Source of the DNA: Camellia lanceoleosa | Taxonomy: Eukaryota > Streptophyta > Magnoliopsida > Ericales > Theaceae | Reading direction: 5' to 3' | Assembly (NCBI GenBank): GCA_025200525.1 | Contig: CM045763.1 | Span: forward strand, 66,723,018-66,787,017 | Length of the DNA: 64,000 nucleotides | Shown here: in pieces, positions 46,030 through 58,689 of the stretch | How positions within the stretch are numbered: the stretch's first letter is position 1 | Layout: each line of letters begins with the position of its first letter | Program-made: the position numbers and the translations under genes | Notes under the pieces: model-generated | Database searches by the model: none | What the model saw: the letters and a program-made list of their open reading frames with translations, nothing else | What the model was told of the DNA's origin: nothing

Positions 46030-48479
46030 TTAGCCGTTGCTCTTCAATAGTTTTAGTCGTTCCACGGATTCGGTGAAAGAACTGCAAAATCATAAAAATT
46101 GAATGCCTCATTTTACAAACCAGATAATTCTGACACAGATTAAAAATAAAAATAATAAGAAAAATATGATGAAAATAACTCATTTTTTAATTAATTTTTA
46201 TTTTATTTTATTTTATTTTAATAAAACAAAATATTCACGATTTAATGGAGGAAAAGAAAACAAGTAAAATATTATTCCATAATAGAAATTCAAATCATCA
46301 TTTAAACCCGTTTCTCCTATTTTTATTATTCAAACTTTTTATCAGGTTTCGCCACTTATATTAATCTTTTCTTGAATAATCTTCTTACAAGCATTCAATA
46401 TTGATAGTGACAAAAAAAATATATTGCATATTTTCCCCCAATTAATCCGATTATTATGTGAAGCACTCTCATTATATTAGTATGATCACTAATAATCAAA
46501 TGATTACTGGTCTTTCTAAAATCAATTCAATTAAAATTTTCCAATAACACACAAAAAAAAAATTTTGACAAAAACGTATTTAACATGTAGTGTGATGTAT
46601 TCATCTTGATGGATTGTGAGTCAGAAACAATGCATGTCGACATAGCAGTTTCAACACATCTGTGAAAGAAATTCTAAATTTGTGTTATTTTCTTCATTAA
46701 AGTTTAAACAATAAAAATCTTCATTAAAACTTTTTTTGGGTACATATTTTTATCAATATGACATATACATATGATAAGAATGATGGAAAAATTCAAGTAC
46801 ACATGATACACATACCTCCAAGGTACATCTCCTGCGAGCAGCCAATCACCATCTCTATCTTGATAAGCAAGCTTATAAGCCTTAACATTTGCCTGACCTG
46901 TTAACAACCCCCCATAAATAAATAGGAATATGTCAATCCAAGGTTACACTAAACCTCATTTGGAATCATAAAATTTCCAAATTCCAAAATAGCTCCTCAC
47001 CTCTCCCAAACATGCCAACCAAGGTATCCATGAGTGTTTGATAAGAGTAATGGAGGCTCAAGTCAATCTTTCTTGCTATTGCCACACCCTCCATCTTCAC
47101 CTTCACATATGTGGATTTTAATCCACCACCATTGCCACCAGTGATGCCACCATAAACATTTTCCACCAACCCTTCGTTCCTGGCACCGCTGCCGATGCGA
47201 TTGTGGTGGCAAAGCTTCTTCCTCCATGCTTTAATGGGTGGCCACCCCACCACCCCTTCTTCTTCTCCTTCAATTCTATTACTGAATCAAATTAATCAAT
47301 TATTATCACTCTATTTCATATAAATATTAAGCATAAAACTCAATATGCTAATTTTTCTTTTTTAATTGATACGAGGAGAATTAGGGAGAGCGAAAAATAA
47401 AACAAAAAATTTGTGCCATATTTCAAACGTATAATTATTGAACACATACACACTAGAAAATATAAATCTCCCCTAATTTTTATCCCATTATCATTTTGTC
47501 ACAATTTAAAATTACTTTTCCTATACTATCTTTTTTTTATTATTATTTTCATTTCTGGACCATGTCTCCGGCACAATCTCAGGCTTTGTTTGGGGAGTGG
47601 GAGTAATGATGCTCTCCTTACCTTCTTTACTTGGGGTGATCTCCTTACCTTCTCTACTTTGGGGTGATCTGGGCCTTTGGATATATGGGTAAGTAATTTT
47701 TTTTTTTTTTTATAATAAAGTGCTATGCTCTTAGAGTGAATATTGACCATTATAATAACGGGACTTATTAGTAGAGAAAGTAAGAAGAAGATCCTTACTC
47801 GTCAATAAGACAAAATATTATATCAAAATTATAATTATTTTATTTTATTTTTATGAAAGTCAAAAAAAATTAAAAAAAATAAGAATTTTTAATCCTAAAT
47901 TAAAATAGTAAAAAAAAATTAAAAAACCAACCCATGCTCCAAAAGTACATATGGCGCAAGACCATTACACATATCGAGATTGTAATGGGATTAGTTGTTT
48001 TCAAGTCTCACCATAATGTTTGGGTTGTCTTGATTTCCAAATAATGAAGAAAAATGAAAAATGGACTCAAAATTTAAATCTTATAGTATATTTACTTTTA
48101 ATATTTAAAGAAAAAGTTTCAATTTGGTTCCAAATTCAAATGAATAATTATAGAATCAGACGCTCAATTTATGTAAAATGACAAGATTTTTTTAAAAGTT
48201 ATTTTACGTTTCATTTTGTATTTGATTTTCGTATTCTCAACCTAATAAACTCAAATTTCACCGAAATCACGGTACTAAAAAATGGAACAAAAAGTTAAGA
48301 GAGTGAATTTCAAACCGATGTAAATAGAAATCAGGGGAAATTACAAATCAGTGAAAAGATAAAAACAAATTATAAAAATATGAAAAAGTTTATCACTTTA
48401 ATTATTAAAATTGATAACTTGACCATTAATCTGCAATTTATTTTTGATCTTTCCATTGATTTGTAATCTCATTTAGACA

Positions 48480-48516
<37 letters not shown>

Positions 48517-48823
48517 CAGAGAGAAAGTACTTGTCAATGGTGGAAGAGTTCTTGTCAAGCTCTTTATTATGATCATCATCATCTTCTTCATTTGGGTCAT
48601 TGTTCCAGAACAACAGAGGCAAAGTTTGGGGCTCAACAAAGGCTTCATCAAAGCTACGTTTCTTGATCAAGTTACAATCACTAATGCTTTCACTGGACCA
48701 ACAAGATCCAATGTGGCTCAAAGGGTCCGGGCCCAAAGGCCCCTTAGGCTCGTAACCACAGCTGTTGAGGTCGAACCCTTTCATGGGATTACTTGGAAGT
48801 GCGAGTGCAAGTTGAAGCTCCAT
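46030..48823 (-). CDS. IAA29: Aux/IAA transcriptional repressor, IAA29-like, four exons
   Basis: This is a nuclear repressor of auxin response: it binds ARF factors and is degraded through TIR1/AFB when auxin is present. Coding exons on the minus strand are 48823-48531, 47281-47001, 46897-46816 and 46081-46030. All introns are GT...AG, phases agree, and the joined product is 235 aa ending at TAA 46032-46030. The four family domains are present: an LxLxL EAR motif at residues 3-7 (MELQLALALP), the degron VGWPPI at about 109-114, the PB1 first half with the basic YVKVKMEGVAIARKIDL at 156-172, and the second half with the acidic YQDRDGDW and GDVPW at about 203-218. FDLN, RSFDEAF and NDPNEEDD in exon 1 point to the IAA29 group. 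A CT tract follows the first donor site. No disruption is seen, so the gene looks functional. Confidence 0.93.
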
Positions 48824-48877
48824 AATTACCTTATATATATATATCCAAGAACAACAATACAAAAGTCACCACAAACT

Positions 48878-48978
48878 CGTATATATAAAAGATGGGTTTG
48901 TTTTGATCAGATCAAACTAGAAAGTAGAGATATGGAGTTTAAGGGATTTGGGTATGTTGTTTGAGGGGTTATATATAC

Positions 48979-49026
<48 letters not shown>
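48878..49026 (-). promoter_or_regulatory. Probable core promoter and 5' leader of the Aux/IAA gene
   Basis: Two TATA-like stretches precede the ATG at 48823 on the minus strand: TTTTATATATACG (48878-48890) and a longer TA run at about 48970-49000. A GA tract (49001-49026, CT on the gene strand) lies next to the second, a common feature of plant core promoters. I cannot tell which TATA is used. Confidence 0.45.
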
Positions 49027-49029
<3 letters not shown>

Positions 49030-49578
49030 CTTTCTCTCCCACAAAGAGTGGACAGGTGTTGTTGGGATGTTGCTGAGGTCTAGATGGGTCCATTTTAATT
49101 TAGGATAATTTAAATAAATATATTTTTTAATTTTTTACTAAAATATATGAAAAAAATAAAAAAGTAAAGTTACTCAAATAAATATATTTATCTAAATAAA
49201 TACATTTATATAAATTATACCAAACACTTAATTGCATTTTGTAAATATTAAAAAAAATTATTACTGATGAAATTTTTATTGTACAAGTCTGACATTTTAA
49301 AGAATAAATTGTATCTTACCCAGAAAAGGATTTACATCCCACGAAAATGAATTTTTGTTTCTAATCTCCTGCTTATTTGAGATTTTGCCTTATTCAAATT
49401 GTTTATTTTATTGGTTTAGTAATTATTTAACATGTGGTGTTGTCTATTTAGGCCCATTTTAGGAAGTGAACCTTTTTTTTTTTTGACTTATTAACTTATT
49501 ATTAAAAAACGTATAAAAGAATAAAAAAAATGATGTGATCTAAAACTCACTTTTTCCAGCCTCTCAAAAAGAGTCTTA
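49027..49578. other. Non-coding upstream flank of the Aux/IAA gene
   Basis: No gene seen. It includes a MITE-like AT-rich stretch (about 49100-49225) with ATAAATATATTTATCTAAAT, similar to stretches at 37880-37990 and 51910-52020. Confidence 0.5.
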
Positions 49579-49736
49579 CGCTGTGTTTAGTTGGGGGATT
49601 TGAGGAGGGATTTGGAAAGGGAAAATAAAAAGTTAGGTAAAATGTGAATAAAATATACTTACATTTCACCTAGTTCACACACATTTTCCTTTTTTCTTTC
49701 TAAATCCCTCCCTAAATCTCCGAACCAAACACAACA
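49579..49736. mobile_element. Tourist-like MITE (158 bp)
   Basis: The terminal inverted repeats are about 40 bp: CGCTGTGTTTAGTTGGGGGA at the left, and CGAACCAAACACAACA with AAATCCCTCCC at the right. The 3-bp duplication TTA flanks it (49576-49578 and 49737-49739), as in PIF/Harbinger elements. Confidence 0.85.
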
Positions 49737-51242
49737 TTAGTGTTTTAAATCAAATATAAAATTTAACCTTTTAAATATGATGACTTACTTTTATTAAGTA
49801 GTTAGGATGCAAAAGATGACATGTATTTTGTAGGCACCGAGTTGTGTATTCAAAATAATATTAAAAAAAAAATCCAATTTTTCTTATTGGATTGTGTTTA
49901 CATTACTCATAAAAAAAAAAATTAAACTTATTTTTTATTTATAATCATATGATTTAAGTGTATTTATTTTTAAAATTATATTTACATTTAAAAAAATAAA
50001 TATGATAAAATTATATGACTATGAATATCATACCAATTTAATTTTTTACATAAAACATTTTATAAAACGAAATATTCAGTTCACCATACTAAGATTTGTA
50101 ATAGACTCTGTAAACCTCACCAATCCCCTCTTTCATATATATGAAAAATTATATTCATAAAGAAAAAATTATAAGAATGATATGATAATGTTAGTTTTGT
50201 AAATAAAATTTATTTATGTTGATGGTTTGTTTTAAAATAAAAAGTTTACATTGAATAAATTATACTATATAAAATTTTATATAAATTTTTTTGTTGATAT
50301 ATCATTATTATATATATATATATATATATTAACGGTGGGTGCAAAGAAAATGAGTTCATAATTTTTAATTTAATTTTGCTGGTATTTTAAAAATTGAGGG
50401 TGCAATTTGATAAATGAAAAAAATTATTTAGCAATTTTAATTGATTTGATGAATGAAAAAAAATATTCATCAGTTATTAAATGTGACAATTAGTAAGAGT
50501 CAATTTGAAGCAACTTATTGCATGTTAAAAGTAGAAACTTAAATCACCCCTCATCCCATTTTTAAATGATCAATTTTTGAATTAATTATATTTATCATCT
50601 TTGTAGTTTGGTTTAAATTTTACTTTAGCCCTTAATGTTTTAATTTGAATAATTTGATCTTTACACTTTAAGTTTAGTTTCATTTTGGTCATTCTGTTTA
50701 AATTTTCACTAATTTATTCTATATATACACCTTAATAGATTGACAAATGTTACAAAATCGTTAGTTTTAACTTCCAAACAATAAGAACTAAAGTAAAATT
50801 TGAGTCAAATTATATAAGTTAAAAAATAAAATTAATGCTTAATTTTTAAAAATGATTCATCTACCGAATTTAATTTTACTCAAATCGTTTGAATTTGTAC
50901 ATATTGTACGACCATCTGGACGATCGATACAACTTTTGTCAACTGCGATTATTACTTTTGTCAATAGTAACTACTATCTTTAGTAGTGTTTTGAAAAGTT
51001 AGTAAAAAATTGATTTTTGATTTTTTTAGTCAAAAAAGCCTGTGTTTTGGATAGTGACTGGGTAAAAAAGTTAACTTTTTTTTGGCTAAAAATGCTAAAA
51101 GCTAACTTTTTGCTAGTTTGCCAAAGCAAGTTGGATGACTGATTGACGATTAACATGTATAAATTTAAATGATTTAGATAAATCAAAATTAGTAAATATA
51201 ATATTGGTTCTTAATTTTTTTAAACTTGTGTGTGTTATTGTG
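49737..51242. other. AT-rich non-coding stretch
   Basis: No gene seen. It holds a TA microsatellite (about 50310-50330), an imperfect hairpin-like segment (about 50590-50830, TTTAAATTTTACTTTAG against CTAAAGTAAAATTTGA) and a MITE-like block with AAAAGTTAACTTTTTTTTGG (about 51000-51130). Confidence 0.5.
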
Positions 51243-51411
51243 GCTTCGTTTGAAAAGTGGGTTGACTTTTTGATTATTTTAGTCTGGGCTAAAAAGTATA
51301 ATTTGAAAAAGATTTTTTAAATTTTTAGTTTTTTTGACTTTTTTTATGAAAAAAGAGTGTAATAATTATAAGTTGGATGTGATGTTTTATTTGTTATGAC
51401 TAAAATAAAAT

Positions 51412-51451
<40 letters not shown>

Positions 51452-51476
51452 ATAAACCCACCTTCCCAAACGGAGC
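51243..51476. mobile_element. MITE of a dispersed family
   Basis: The ends are GCTTCGTTTGAAAAGTGGGT and CCCACCTTCCCAAACGGAGC, inverted copies. It contains an A run (51416-51448). The internal TTGACTTTTTGATTATTTTAG motif recurs, in either orientation, at about 33990-34245, 41350-41580, 47800-47950, 52748-52850, 56090-56300 and 60560-60780. Confidence 0.7.
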
Positions 51477-51709
51477 TTGTATTTTGTATAATAAAATAGT
51501 CGGTAGCAGACAAGGAGTGAATATGGAGTATGTGAGAGTGCTATTGGGTCGGGCCAACATTTTACACACATATGGCTGTTTTTTTAGTACTCTACGTGCG
51601 TGTCTAGTTGTGTGTCCATTTTATCGTATCATTTGCCAGTCTTTTTGCCGACCCGCTTGTCCCCCCATTCCTGTTCCCGACAACTACGCCCCCACCCTAC
51701 TTTACTTCC

Positions 51710-51748
<39 letters not shown>

Positions 51749-52490
51749 CTTTTACACCCCTCTATTGCGCGTCTCTCACACTCTACCCTCATTTTTATTC
51801 TAAAATTTATAGATATGGAATCACTGATACGCAGTGGGCAAAATTAAAATTGTAAATTAACAGAATTGTTTCTCAACAAGTTTGAGATTGAGTTAAGTTT
51901 AAGTAAGGGGTTGTTTAGGATGACTTAAATAAATGTATTTTTTATTTTTTTATGAAAAAATATGCAGAAAAGTAAAGAAATGATGTGATGAAAAAAAGAT
52001 AAAAAGATGAATTATTTTTTTTTTGCCAAACTTAGCCTAAATTCTGTATTTGATTCATTAAAATTTTATTGAATTCATAAAATATTAATAAATAAGTCAA
52101 ATATATTAAAGTTCGATTCGACTTGTTTGTAGTCCTAAGTATAACAGTGATGCTCATGCGCTTTGTGGGGTCAATTGTGAGTTTTATTTTGATAATTCAA
52201 ATAGTTTATTTTTTTTTTTTTTAAATATTAATTATAATATACTTGTAAAAAATTAATTATTTGGATATTAGTAACCCTTTTATCTAATTATATTTGTATT
52301 CAGTTTTATATTTATAATTCATTTTTTATTTACAAATGTGATGTGATGAAATTATTATAAATGTCTGATTAATTTAATTTTTTAAAATATATTTTATTTG
52401 ATAATTCTTAAAAAGTAAACTGTTCAAATTATCAAGATAAGACCCAAAACGAGCCCCACGAAGCCTACAACAATCATTGCATTACTGTGC
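51477..52490. other. Non-coding stretch with TC microsatellite
   Basis: No gene supported. A (TC)n tract lies at 51714-51745, and overlapping ORFs in several frames through it are low-complexity. An AT-rich MITE-like stretch with GATGACTTAAATAAATGTAT begins near 51918. Confidence 0.5.
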
Positions 52491-52493
52491 CCA

Positions 52494-52751
52494 TTGCACA
52501 ACAGTGACCCATATCGAAAAATTATACTTGGACAAAATCTACTCTACCTAATCGAGCTGAAATAATCTAGTTAGTCTAGAAGACTACGCGTTCATGCGTC
52601 TACCCAATAATATATTAAAGTGTTGCACAACAATGACCCATATCTAAAAATTATATACAAAATTTATTCTACCTAATTGAGTTGAAATAATCTAGTTAGT
52701 CTGGAAGATTACGTATTTATGTATTTACTCAATAATATATTGCTCTCATTT
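52494..52751. repeat. 129-bp tandem duplication with asymmetric C-to-T decay
   Basis: Copies start TTGCACAACA at 52494 and 52623. Both contain ATAATCTAGTTAGTCT and end AATAATATATT. The first copy keeps CG sites (ATATCGAAA, AATCGAGC, TACGCGTTCATGCGTC). The second reads ATATCTAAA, AATTGAGT and TACGTATTTATGTATT at those places. Confidence 0.9.
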
Positions 52752-53239
52752 GGCATGAGGCTTTTTTGAGATTGTGGGCTAATTTAACCACAAAAAGATA
52801 AAATAATCAAAAAATCAAAAAGCTAATCCACTTCCAAAACGAAACCATTCTAGTTTGTCCGCTATCTCTTTATTATTAAGGCCATATATTCATTTAATCT
52901 CTTATTATTAGTTGGCATAAGGTCAATATGAAATTCTTAAAACATATGATAATTGATCTTGATTAATATTCAAAAAAGGTTAGGTTCTTTTCATTGGATT
53001 TTCGTTGGATAATCTTCACTGTATATAAATAGATTAATTCTATTTATGAACTTAACAACAAACAGAAAACAAAAGAAATAAAGAAAAGGAGAGAAAAATG
53101 TTTGATTACAAAAATCAAACTAGAAACAGAATTAAATAAATAAAAACAGATTTTATTTTGTTACCAAAACAAAATTAAAATCTGATTTAAATAAATAATA
53201 ACAAAACAGAAAATAAATGAATAATTTACTTGATTAATA

Positions 53240-53902
53240 TGTTAAATATTATTCTGATCAAATCAAGTGTTTGACACTATATCCTTAAGACAAATTCGTC
53301 CTCTCTATGGTGCTTTCAGAATGTGGACGTCTATTTCCCACGATGAAATGGTCAACTACAAACAATAGTAGCACTACAAATTGTTTGCCTAACGAACACA
53401 CTAAGTGTTTATACTCTTTCTCACAAAAATTAAATGCAACAAAATGAAGAATAAATTTGCAGAGGTGAAGTACGAAATTTCTGAATGTAAAACATCAAAT
53501 GAGGGCTGTCCTATTTATAGATGTATTAGTGGCTGCAGGTTTTGAATTAAACAGGTGCAAACCTGTTTGAACAGGTATGAAACCTGTTTGGTTTTGAATT
53601 TAAAACGATTTAAATCTGTTGGGTTCAAAATTCAAACAGATAAAAATGAGAAGGGACATATTTGGGTGTACAGTTAAACCGGACCAGTTTATTTTCGGAA
53701 TTAATTTGAATTTTGGATTTTATTTTACCAAAAAATAAAATAAAATTCAAATATTTTTGACCCAAAAAGATTAGTATTGGGCCGGACAAGCCCAACCTCA
53801 CACCACGCACTCGTGCCCAAGCCCAGCTCGATCAGATGAAAGGCGGCGCGCACATGTGGTGATTTTTTAATCCAATGGTTTTAGCCCATTTTACCCATAA
53901 CA
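53240..53902 (-). mobile_element. Possible LTR in reverse orientation
   Basis: On the minus strand it starts TGTTATGGGTAAAATGG and could end ATATTTAACA, giving TGTTA/TAACA ends. A TATA box CTATAAATAG lies at 53511-53520 (minus). The 5-bp flanks differ (TAATA and TTCCT), and no primer site or internal domain is seen, so this may be a remnant. The left edge is uncertain. Confidence 0.45.
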
Positions 53903-56900
53903 TTCCTCTCTACAAAACTTGGGTACCCCTTAGGACACACCCCAAGTTCCAATGCCATGCCTTATAAACCCATTCAAACCTTCCCACCAAATCAATGTAG
54001 GACAAACCTTATTTAAACTTTTAAGGATTTTTCACCAAAACTCTATTTCCATGGAGCATACTTTGGCTTCAATTTTTCATTTACTCGATAATGGTTTTAA
54101 ACAACCAAATATACCACGTAAATTACAACGCGGTATAGAACGCGTTACCACTTTGACCCGCAACAAACGACGCACGGGGCCTACCTAAAAATAGACCAAA
54201 CTTAAGAAAAAAATTCTAGTTTTACCCAAACTTTTCCAATCATTTCCAACACTTTTTTAAGTGTAAATATGAATTTTACTTGTGTGTTTGGGTTTGTAGA
54301 GCTCATTACTGGTTTCATCTTGGTAATTCTATTTTTTCCAAACACATATGATAAAATAAAAAAGATTATGATTATTATTAAATTTAGTCTAATTTTTTTA
54401 TTAACAATATATGCAAAGGGTATTATAAAAAAAACAATTCAATTCAGATGATTAAAAATAGAACTATAGCTCTACAAGCCTGTATGATGTCCATGTTCAA
54501 ATTTAAACTTGAGAAGCCCAACCTTCAAAGTTTTGAATCAAACTTTGAGATATTATTGGTTAAGGAAATAAATTAATCACGCTACATTTTAAAGTTTAAA
54601 AAGAAATTAAAATTACGTGTTAAAAATAAATGAGAAAAATGGTAAAAATTATAAAATATGTTTTTGGGTCACCGTATCTTCTAATGTTAAAATAATTAAA
54701 TTATAAAAATATTTAAATATAATATTTTAGTTGGTTTAATTTATATTGATAAATATTCTCAAAATCAAAATTATGAAAAACATATTAAAAATTGAAATTT
54801 TAGTCCTAAACTGTAGGGCTGGATATAGGGTTATCTGATCTGTAAAAACTGCCAAACCCGAACCACCCGCACTTATTTTGGCGGTTTCGCATAAATATTA
54901 GGGTCGGATGTAGGTTAAGATTTTTCTATTTCACAGGTTGTGGGCGGATTGTGGGTTTTAACCACACCCGCACTCACCCGCTCGTATCTATATACATTGT
55001 TTAGCGTATATCGTTTCTGCAAGGTGAATGTGAATCAATTGATTGATCATGACCTGTACTTATAGTCTCTTTTGGAAGTAAATTGGATAAATAGACTGTA
55101 ATTTATTTGGAATAAATCATTTGAAAAATAACAATTTCATGACAAAAAAATATGTGATTTTATGGCCCAAAATAATATTTAAAAAATAGGGAAAAAGTCC
55201 CAAAAAGAATATTTAAAAAATAGGAAAAAACAAGCTCAAAAATAAAATTTTAAAAGAAAAGCTCAATCCTCAAATTGCCCAAAATCGCACACACAAATCA
55301 CAATCCGCACTACAGGCGGTTGTAGATTCAATTTTTTTTAAACCGCTGATATACAAACCGATTCAAACCAATGATGGATCTAGGAGGGGCTAAGGGGCGG
55401 CCGCACCTCAAAAAATTTAACAAATATTATATATTATATTAAAAATCTTAAAATAATTTAAAATTATAAAAATTTACACCCTCAAATTTTTTGTAAATAA
55501 TTTTAAAATTATTTAGAATAGTCCCATAATATTTTAAACTATAGAGTAGTAACTTCTAAAGACATAATTCTAAATCGGTCCCTAATTCAAATTACAAATC
55601 AAATTATCAAAAATCAATCACCGAGCACGGATACTAAACAGTGAATTCGATTTCATCAATTTTGTTGGTCTGTTTGATTAACTATCTTGACCCGTTCATG
55701 GCACGCGCTAACCAGAGACCGTGGGAGTATAGGCCAACACCAAATCTCACTGGGGTCCATTTTGATTTTAAAAAGATCTAAACCAAGACCCTGAACTTCA
55801 GAGTCCTCTTGCAGACTAGTAGTTAAAATCCCCAATGGACAGGTGGGTCCCAATCCACTTTAATGTAAAAATTATGTGCCAGAACTTCTCTCTAGCTGGA
55901 TTTTTTTTGGTGGAAGAAAAAAATGGTGACGCAGGGTCCACTAGATCTCAATTAATCTCGGGCTAAGACAATGCTTAAAGTAATGTTTAAGGGTGCCACA
56001 TTGACGGGTGACGAAAAGTCAAAGTCGGGTTAAAAGTATTTTTAGGCCGACCCTTTCCGCTGAACCCAGGCCTAGGTGGATTTTCTAGTTAGCTTTTCAT
56101 TTAAGATATGGGTTGATTTTTTAATTATTTTAATTTAAAATTAAAAAAATATTATTTGTGATAAATTTTTTGATTTTTTTAAATTTTGTAAAAATAAAAA
56201 TAAAATAATTATAATTTAAATGTAACATTTTATCTTTTTGGCCTATTTTGTCATTTTGTGATTATTTTAGCTCAAAACTAACATGCCAAACATAGCCTTA
56301 GAGTGTTTTGTTGCGTTTTCATAAACAATTCAATGTTTAGAATTTATTGAATATTTTATTCATGTATAAAATAATGTTGATCAGATAGTAACAGTTACTT
56401 GATCAGACCACATTTATATCAATAATTTATTTTTTAAATTATAGTAACCTTTTACACAAACTTAATCTGATCAAGTGATTATAGATATTCGATTAATATA
56501 ATTTTTTATAATGATAAAAATTCGACAAGATCTAAACATTGAATAGTTCGGATCATCGAGATAAACTTCTGAGTGAACTCACAAATTTCAACAACATGCT
56601 CAACTCCAATTTTGGACCGAAGAGAAGCAGGGTCCACTTATTGTGTGTGATAACCTAAATAACTCTTTTTGTATTTATACTTTCTTTGTTTTTAGGGATT
56701 GTTTTTTTGAAATTACATCAAAAAATTTTATATATTTGATCCATCTTGTCTTGTGTAGGCAAATTTTAAAAGTAATTAAAAAAAAGTAAAAAAGTAAAAT
56801 TTATTATTTGTGACTTATTTTTTTTTTAAAAATTATTTTATTTTTGTTTGTCTAATAGAGCAGAATTTAAAGATCTTTTTTTTTTTAAAAAAAAATGCTA

Positions 56901-57027
56901 AAATAAAAACAAATTAACAAAGAACTACCAAAAAAAAAAAGAGGAAAAATAACATGACAATGGATACCAGGAAAAAAAAAAATCAATATTAAAATTTATA
57001 CACTTTAATAATTAAAATATTATATAT
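53903..57027. other. Non-coding stretch without a recognised gene
   Basis: The ORF at 53952-54188 has no family I recognise. A segment at about 54815-55370 has GTAGGGCTGGATATAGGG and CACCCGC-type blocks like those of hAT-derived repeats. A comparatively GC-rich, unique-looking segment lies at about 55650-56060. A MITE-family copy lies at 56090-56300. A GATTATAGATATTCGATTAA motif near 56475 resembles the inside of the hAT MITE at 40829. Confidence 0.45.
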
Positions 57028-57478
57028 TTGGATAAAGTATATAAATAGTCCTTATAGTTTGCACGATGTGTCAATTTAGTCTATGTTGTTTCAATTTGTT
57101 CGATTTTGCCTCTTAATTTAATAGATTATGTTATTTTAATCAAATAAATAACGGTTGTTACGTTTGGTAGACGAAAAGTCAAATTATATGTCAATTTGGT
57201 CCATATAGTTTACACAATGTGTCAATTTAGTCCGTGAAAATTGAACAAATTAAAACAATAGAGATCAAATCGACACATTGTATAAATTACAGGAACTAAA
57301 TTGACACATTGTGTAGATTTTCCGTCTGCCAAACTTAACAACCGTTATTTATTGGACTAAAATGACACAACATAATTTGTTAAATTAAGAGATAAAATTG
57401 AGCAAATTAAAATAATATGGACTAAATTAACATATCGTGTAAACTACAAGGACCATCTACATAATTTATCTTATATTT
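57028..57478. repeat. Foldback (long inverted repeat) element
   Basis: The left arm from about 57028 (ATAGTCCTTATAGTTTGCAC) and the right arm to about 57478 (GTAAACTACAAGGACCATC) are inverted copies over roughly 210 bp with a very short centre. Shared internal marks include GTGTCAATTTAGTC/GACTAAATTGACAC and TAACGGTTGTTA/TAACAACCGTTA. It would fold into one long hairpin. Confidence 0.85.
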
Positions 57479-57543
57479 GTTTTATAATTTATAATTTTTT
57501 TCCTGAGCCACTGTAATGCTTTTTTTGGGTGAATATACTCTAA

Positions 57544-57955
57544 GGCTCCGTTTGTTTTGAGTGAAAGAGAGGGTATTGGGATTGCTAATACCAAGGTATT
57601 AGTAATAGCCTTGTTTGTTTTGGGAGAAGGCCTTGGACTATTAGTCCCTTGGTATTACTAATACCCTTGGAGAGGGGATTGATAAGGAGGAGGTAGAGAT
57701 GGTATTAGAAAAATAGTGAGGAGATTATAAATTTTTATTTTTTATTTTTTATATATTGGAAATTTTTTTTAAAATATAATTTTTTATTTTTTTTATTTGT
57801 TTTATTATTTTATATAAAAATAATTTAACAATTCCTCACTACTAATCCCCTCACTATCAATCCCCTCACTACTAATCCCCTCACTATCAATCCTCTCACT
57901 AACAATCTCCTCACTATCAATCCCCTCCATTCTATCTCCCTAAACAAACGGGGCC
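57544..57955. mobile_element. Tourist-like MITE (412 bp)
   Basis: The ends are GGCTCCGTTTGTTTTG and CTAAACAAACGGGGCC, inverted with few mismatches. They are flanked by the 3-bp duplication TAA (57541-57543 and 57956-57958). Inside the right end is a short tandem array of CTCACTA(C/T)(T/C)AATCCC. This matches PIF/Harbinger-derived MITEs. Confidence 0.87.
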
Positions 57956-58515
57956 TAATGTTATTTGTTCAAAAAAGTAAAACTTTTTTTTTTTTTTTAA
58001 CAGTAAAAAAGAAAAAATGTAAACCCTAAACACTCACTCCATCACATTTGTATACCAACCAGGGGACAGTCTTGGAGTCTGTGTTTTTGATACCATTCAC
58101 TGCTCAATTTCTGTTGTTTTTGCTTAGTTTTTGCCTCTCCAATTCTCACTTAATTGATGGGGAAGATTTTGTGCCAAGATTCACAAATCATGACCTCTCA
58201 ATTGCTTACTTTTGAGTTGGTATACCCATTGAGTATTTAACAAGGGACAATTTCATTTTTAAATCAATCACAAAGGGCACTTTTTGTTTTTGTTCTCTTC
58301 TAGATAGTGAATGTTTATGAATTAAAAAAAAATTAAAAATAATAAAAATTAAAAAAAGAAAAAGAAAAGAGAGTGAATGTATCCTAAACAATGCAACAAG
58401 CAAATATGTTCCTTATGGCTTTTAACAAAATCCAATGGAAATGACAATTTAAGTAAAGAAAACAAAGGGACATATGTTCCCAATGTGTATTTTGTTTTGT
58501 TTAGGTTGGGTTCTT

Positions 58516-58689
58516 TTTTTTTTGGTTCACCACCCGGTATCCGACCCTTAGGCCGATTAATCCGGATTCGGGGAGTAGTTTTGGATGGTTAGACTCAAAT
58601 CCCCTCCCAATTGGCGATGCGGGGAATCGAACCGTGGTCCTTCCTACCAAGTCAAGCTCCAATCGCCACTTGACCACCAACCAATTGGT
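58516..58689 (-). mobile_element. tRNA-derived SINE with 17-bp target duplication
   Basis: Read on the minus strand it has both Pol III promoter boxes: A box TGGTCAAGTGG (58676-58666) and B box GGTTCGATTCC (58633-58623), at tRNA-like spacing. A tRNA-unrelated body and a short A tail (58516-58523) follow. A perfect 17-bp duplication GTTTAGGTTGGGTTCTT flanks it (58499-58515 and 58690-58706). It has no coding capacity and would rely on a LINE, for example one like that at 62030. Confidence 0.93.

Noticed and set aside
51484..51855. 123-codon ORF with Ser/Leu repeats
   Set aside because: Three overlapping frames all run through a (TC)n microsatellite; the rest shows no domain or splice context.
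53952..54188. 78-codon ORF with basic C-terminus
   Set aside because: No recognisable domain, start context or neighbouring exon; could not be supported as a gene.
58616..58680. tRNA gene suggested by good A and B boxes
   Set aside because: No cloverleaf completes. The unit has an A tail and a 17-bp target duplication, so it is a SINE.
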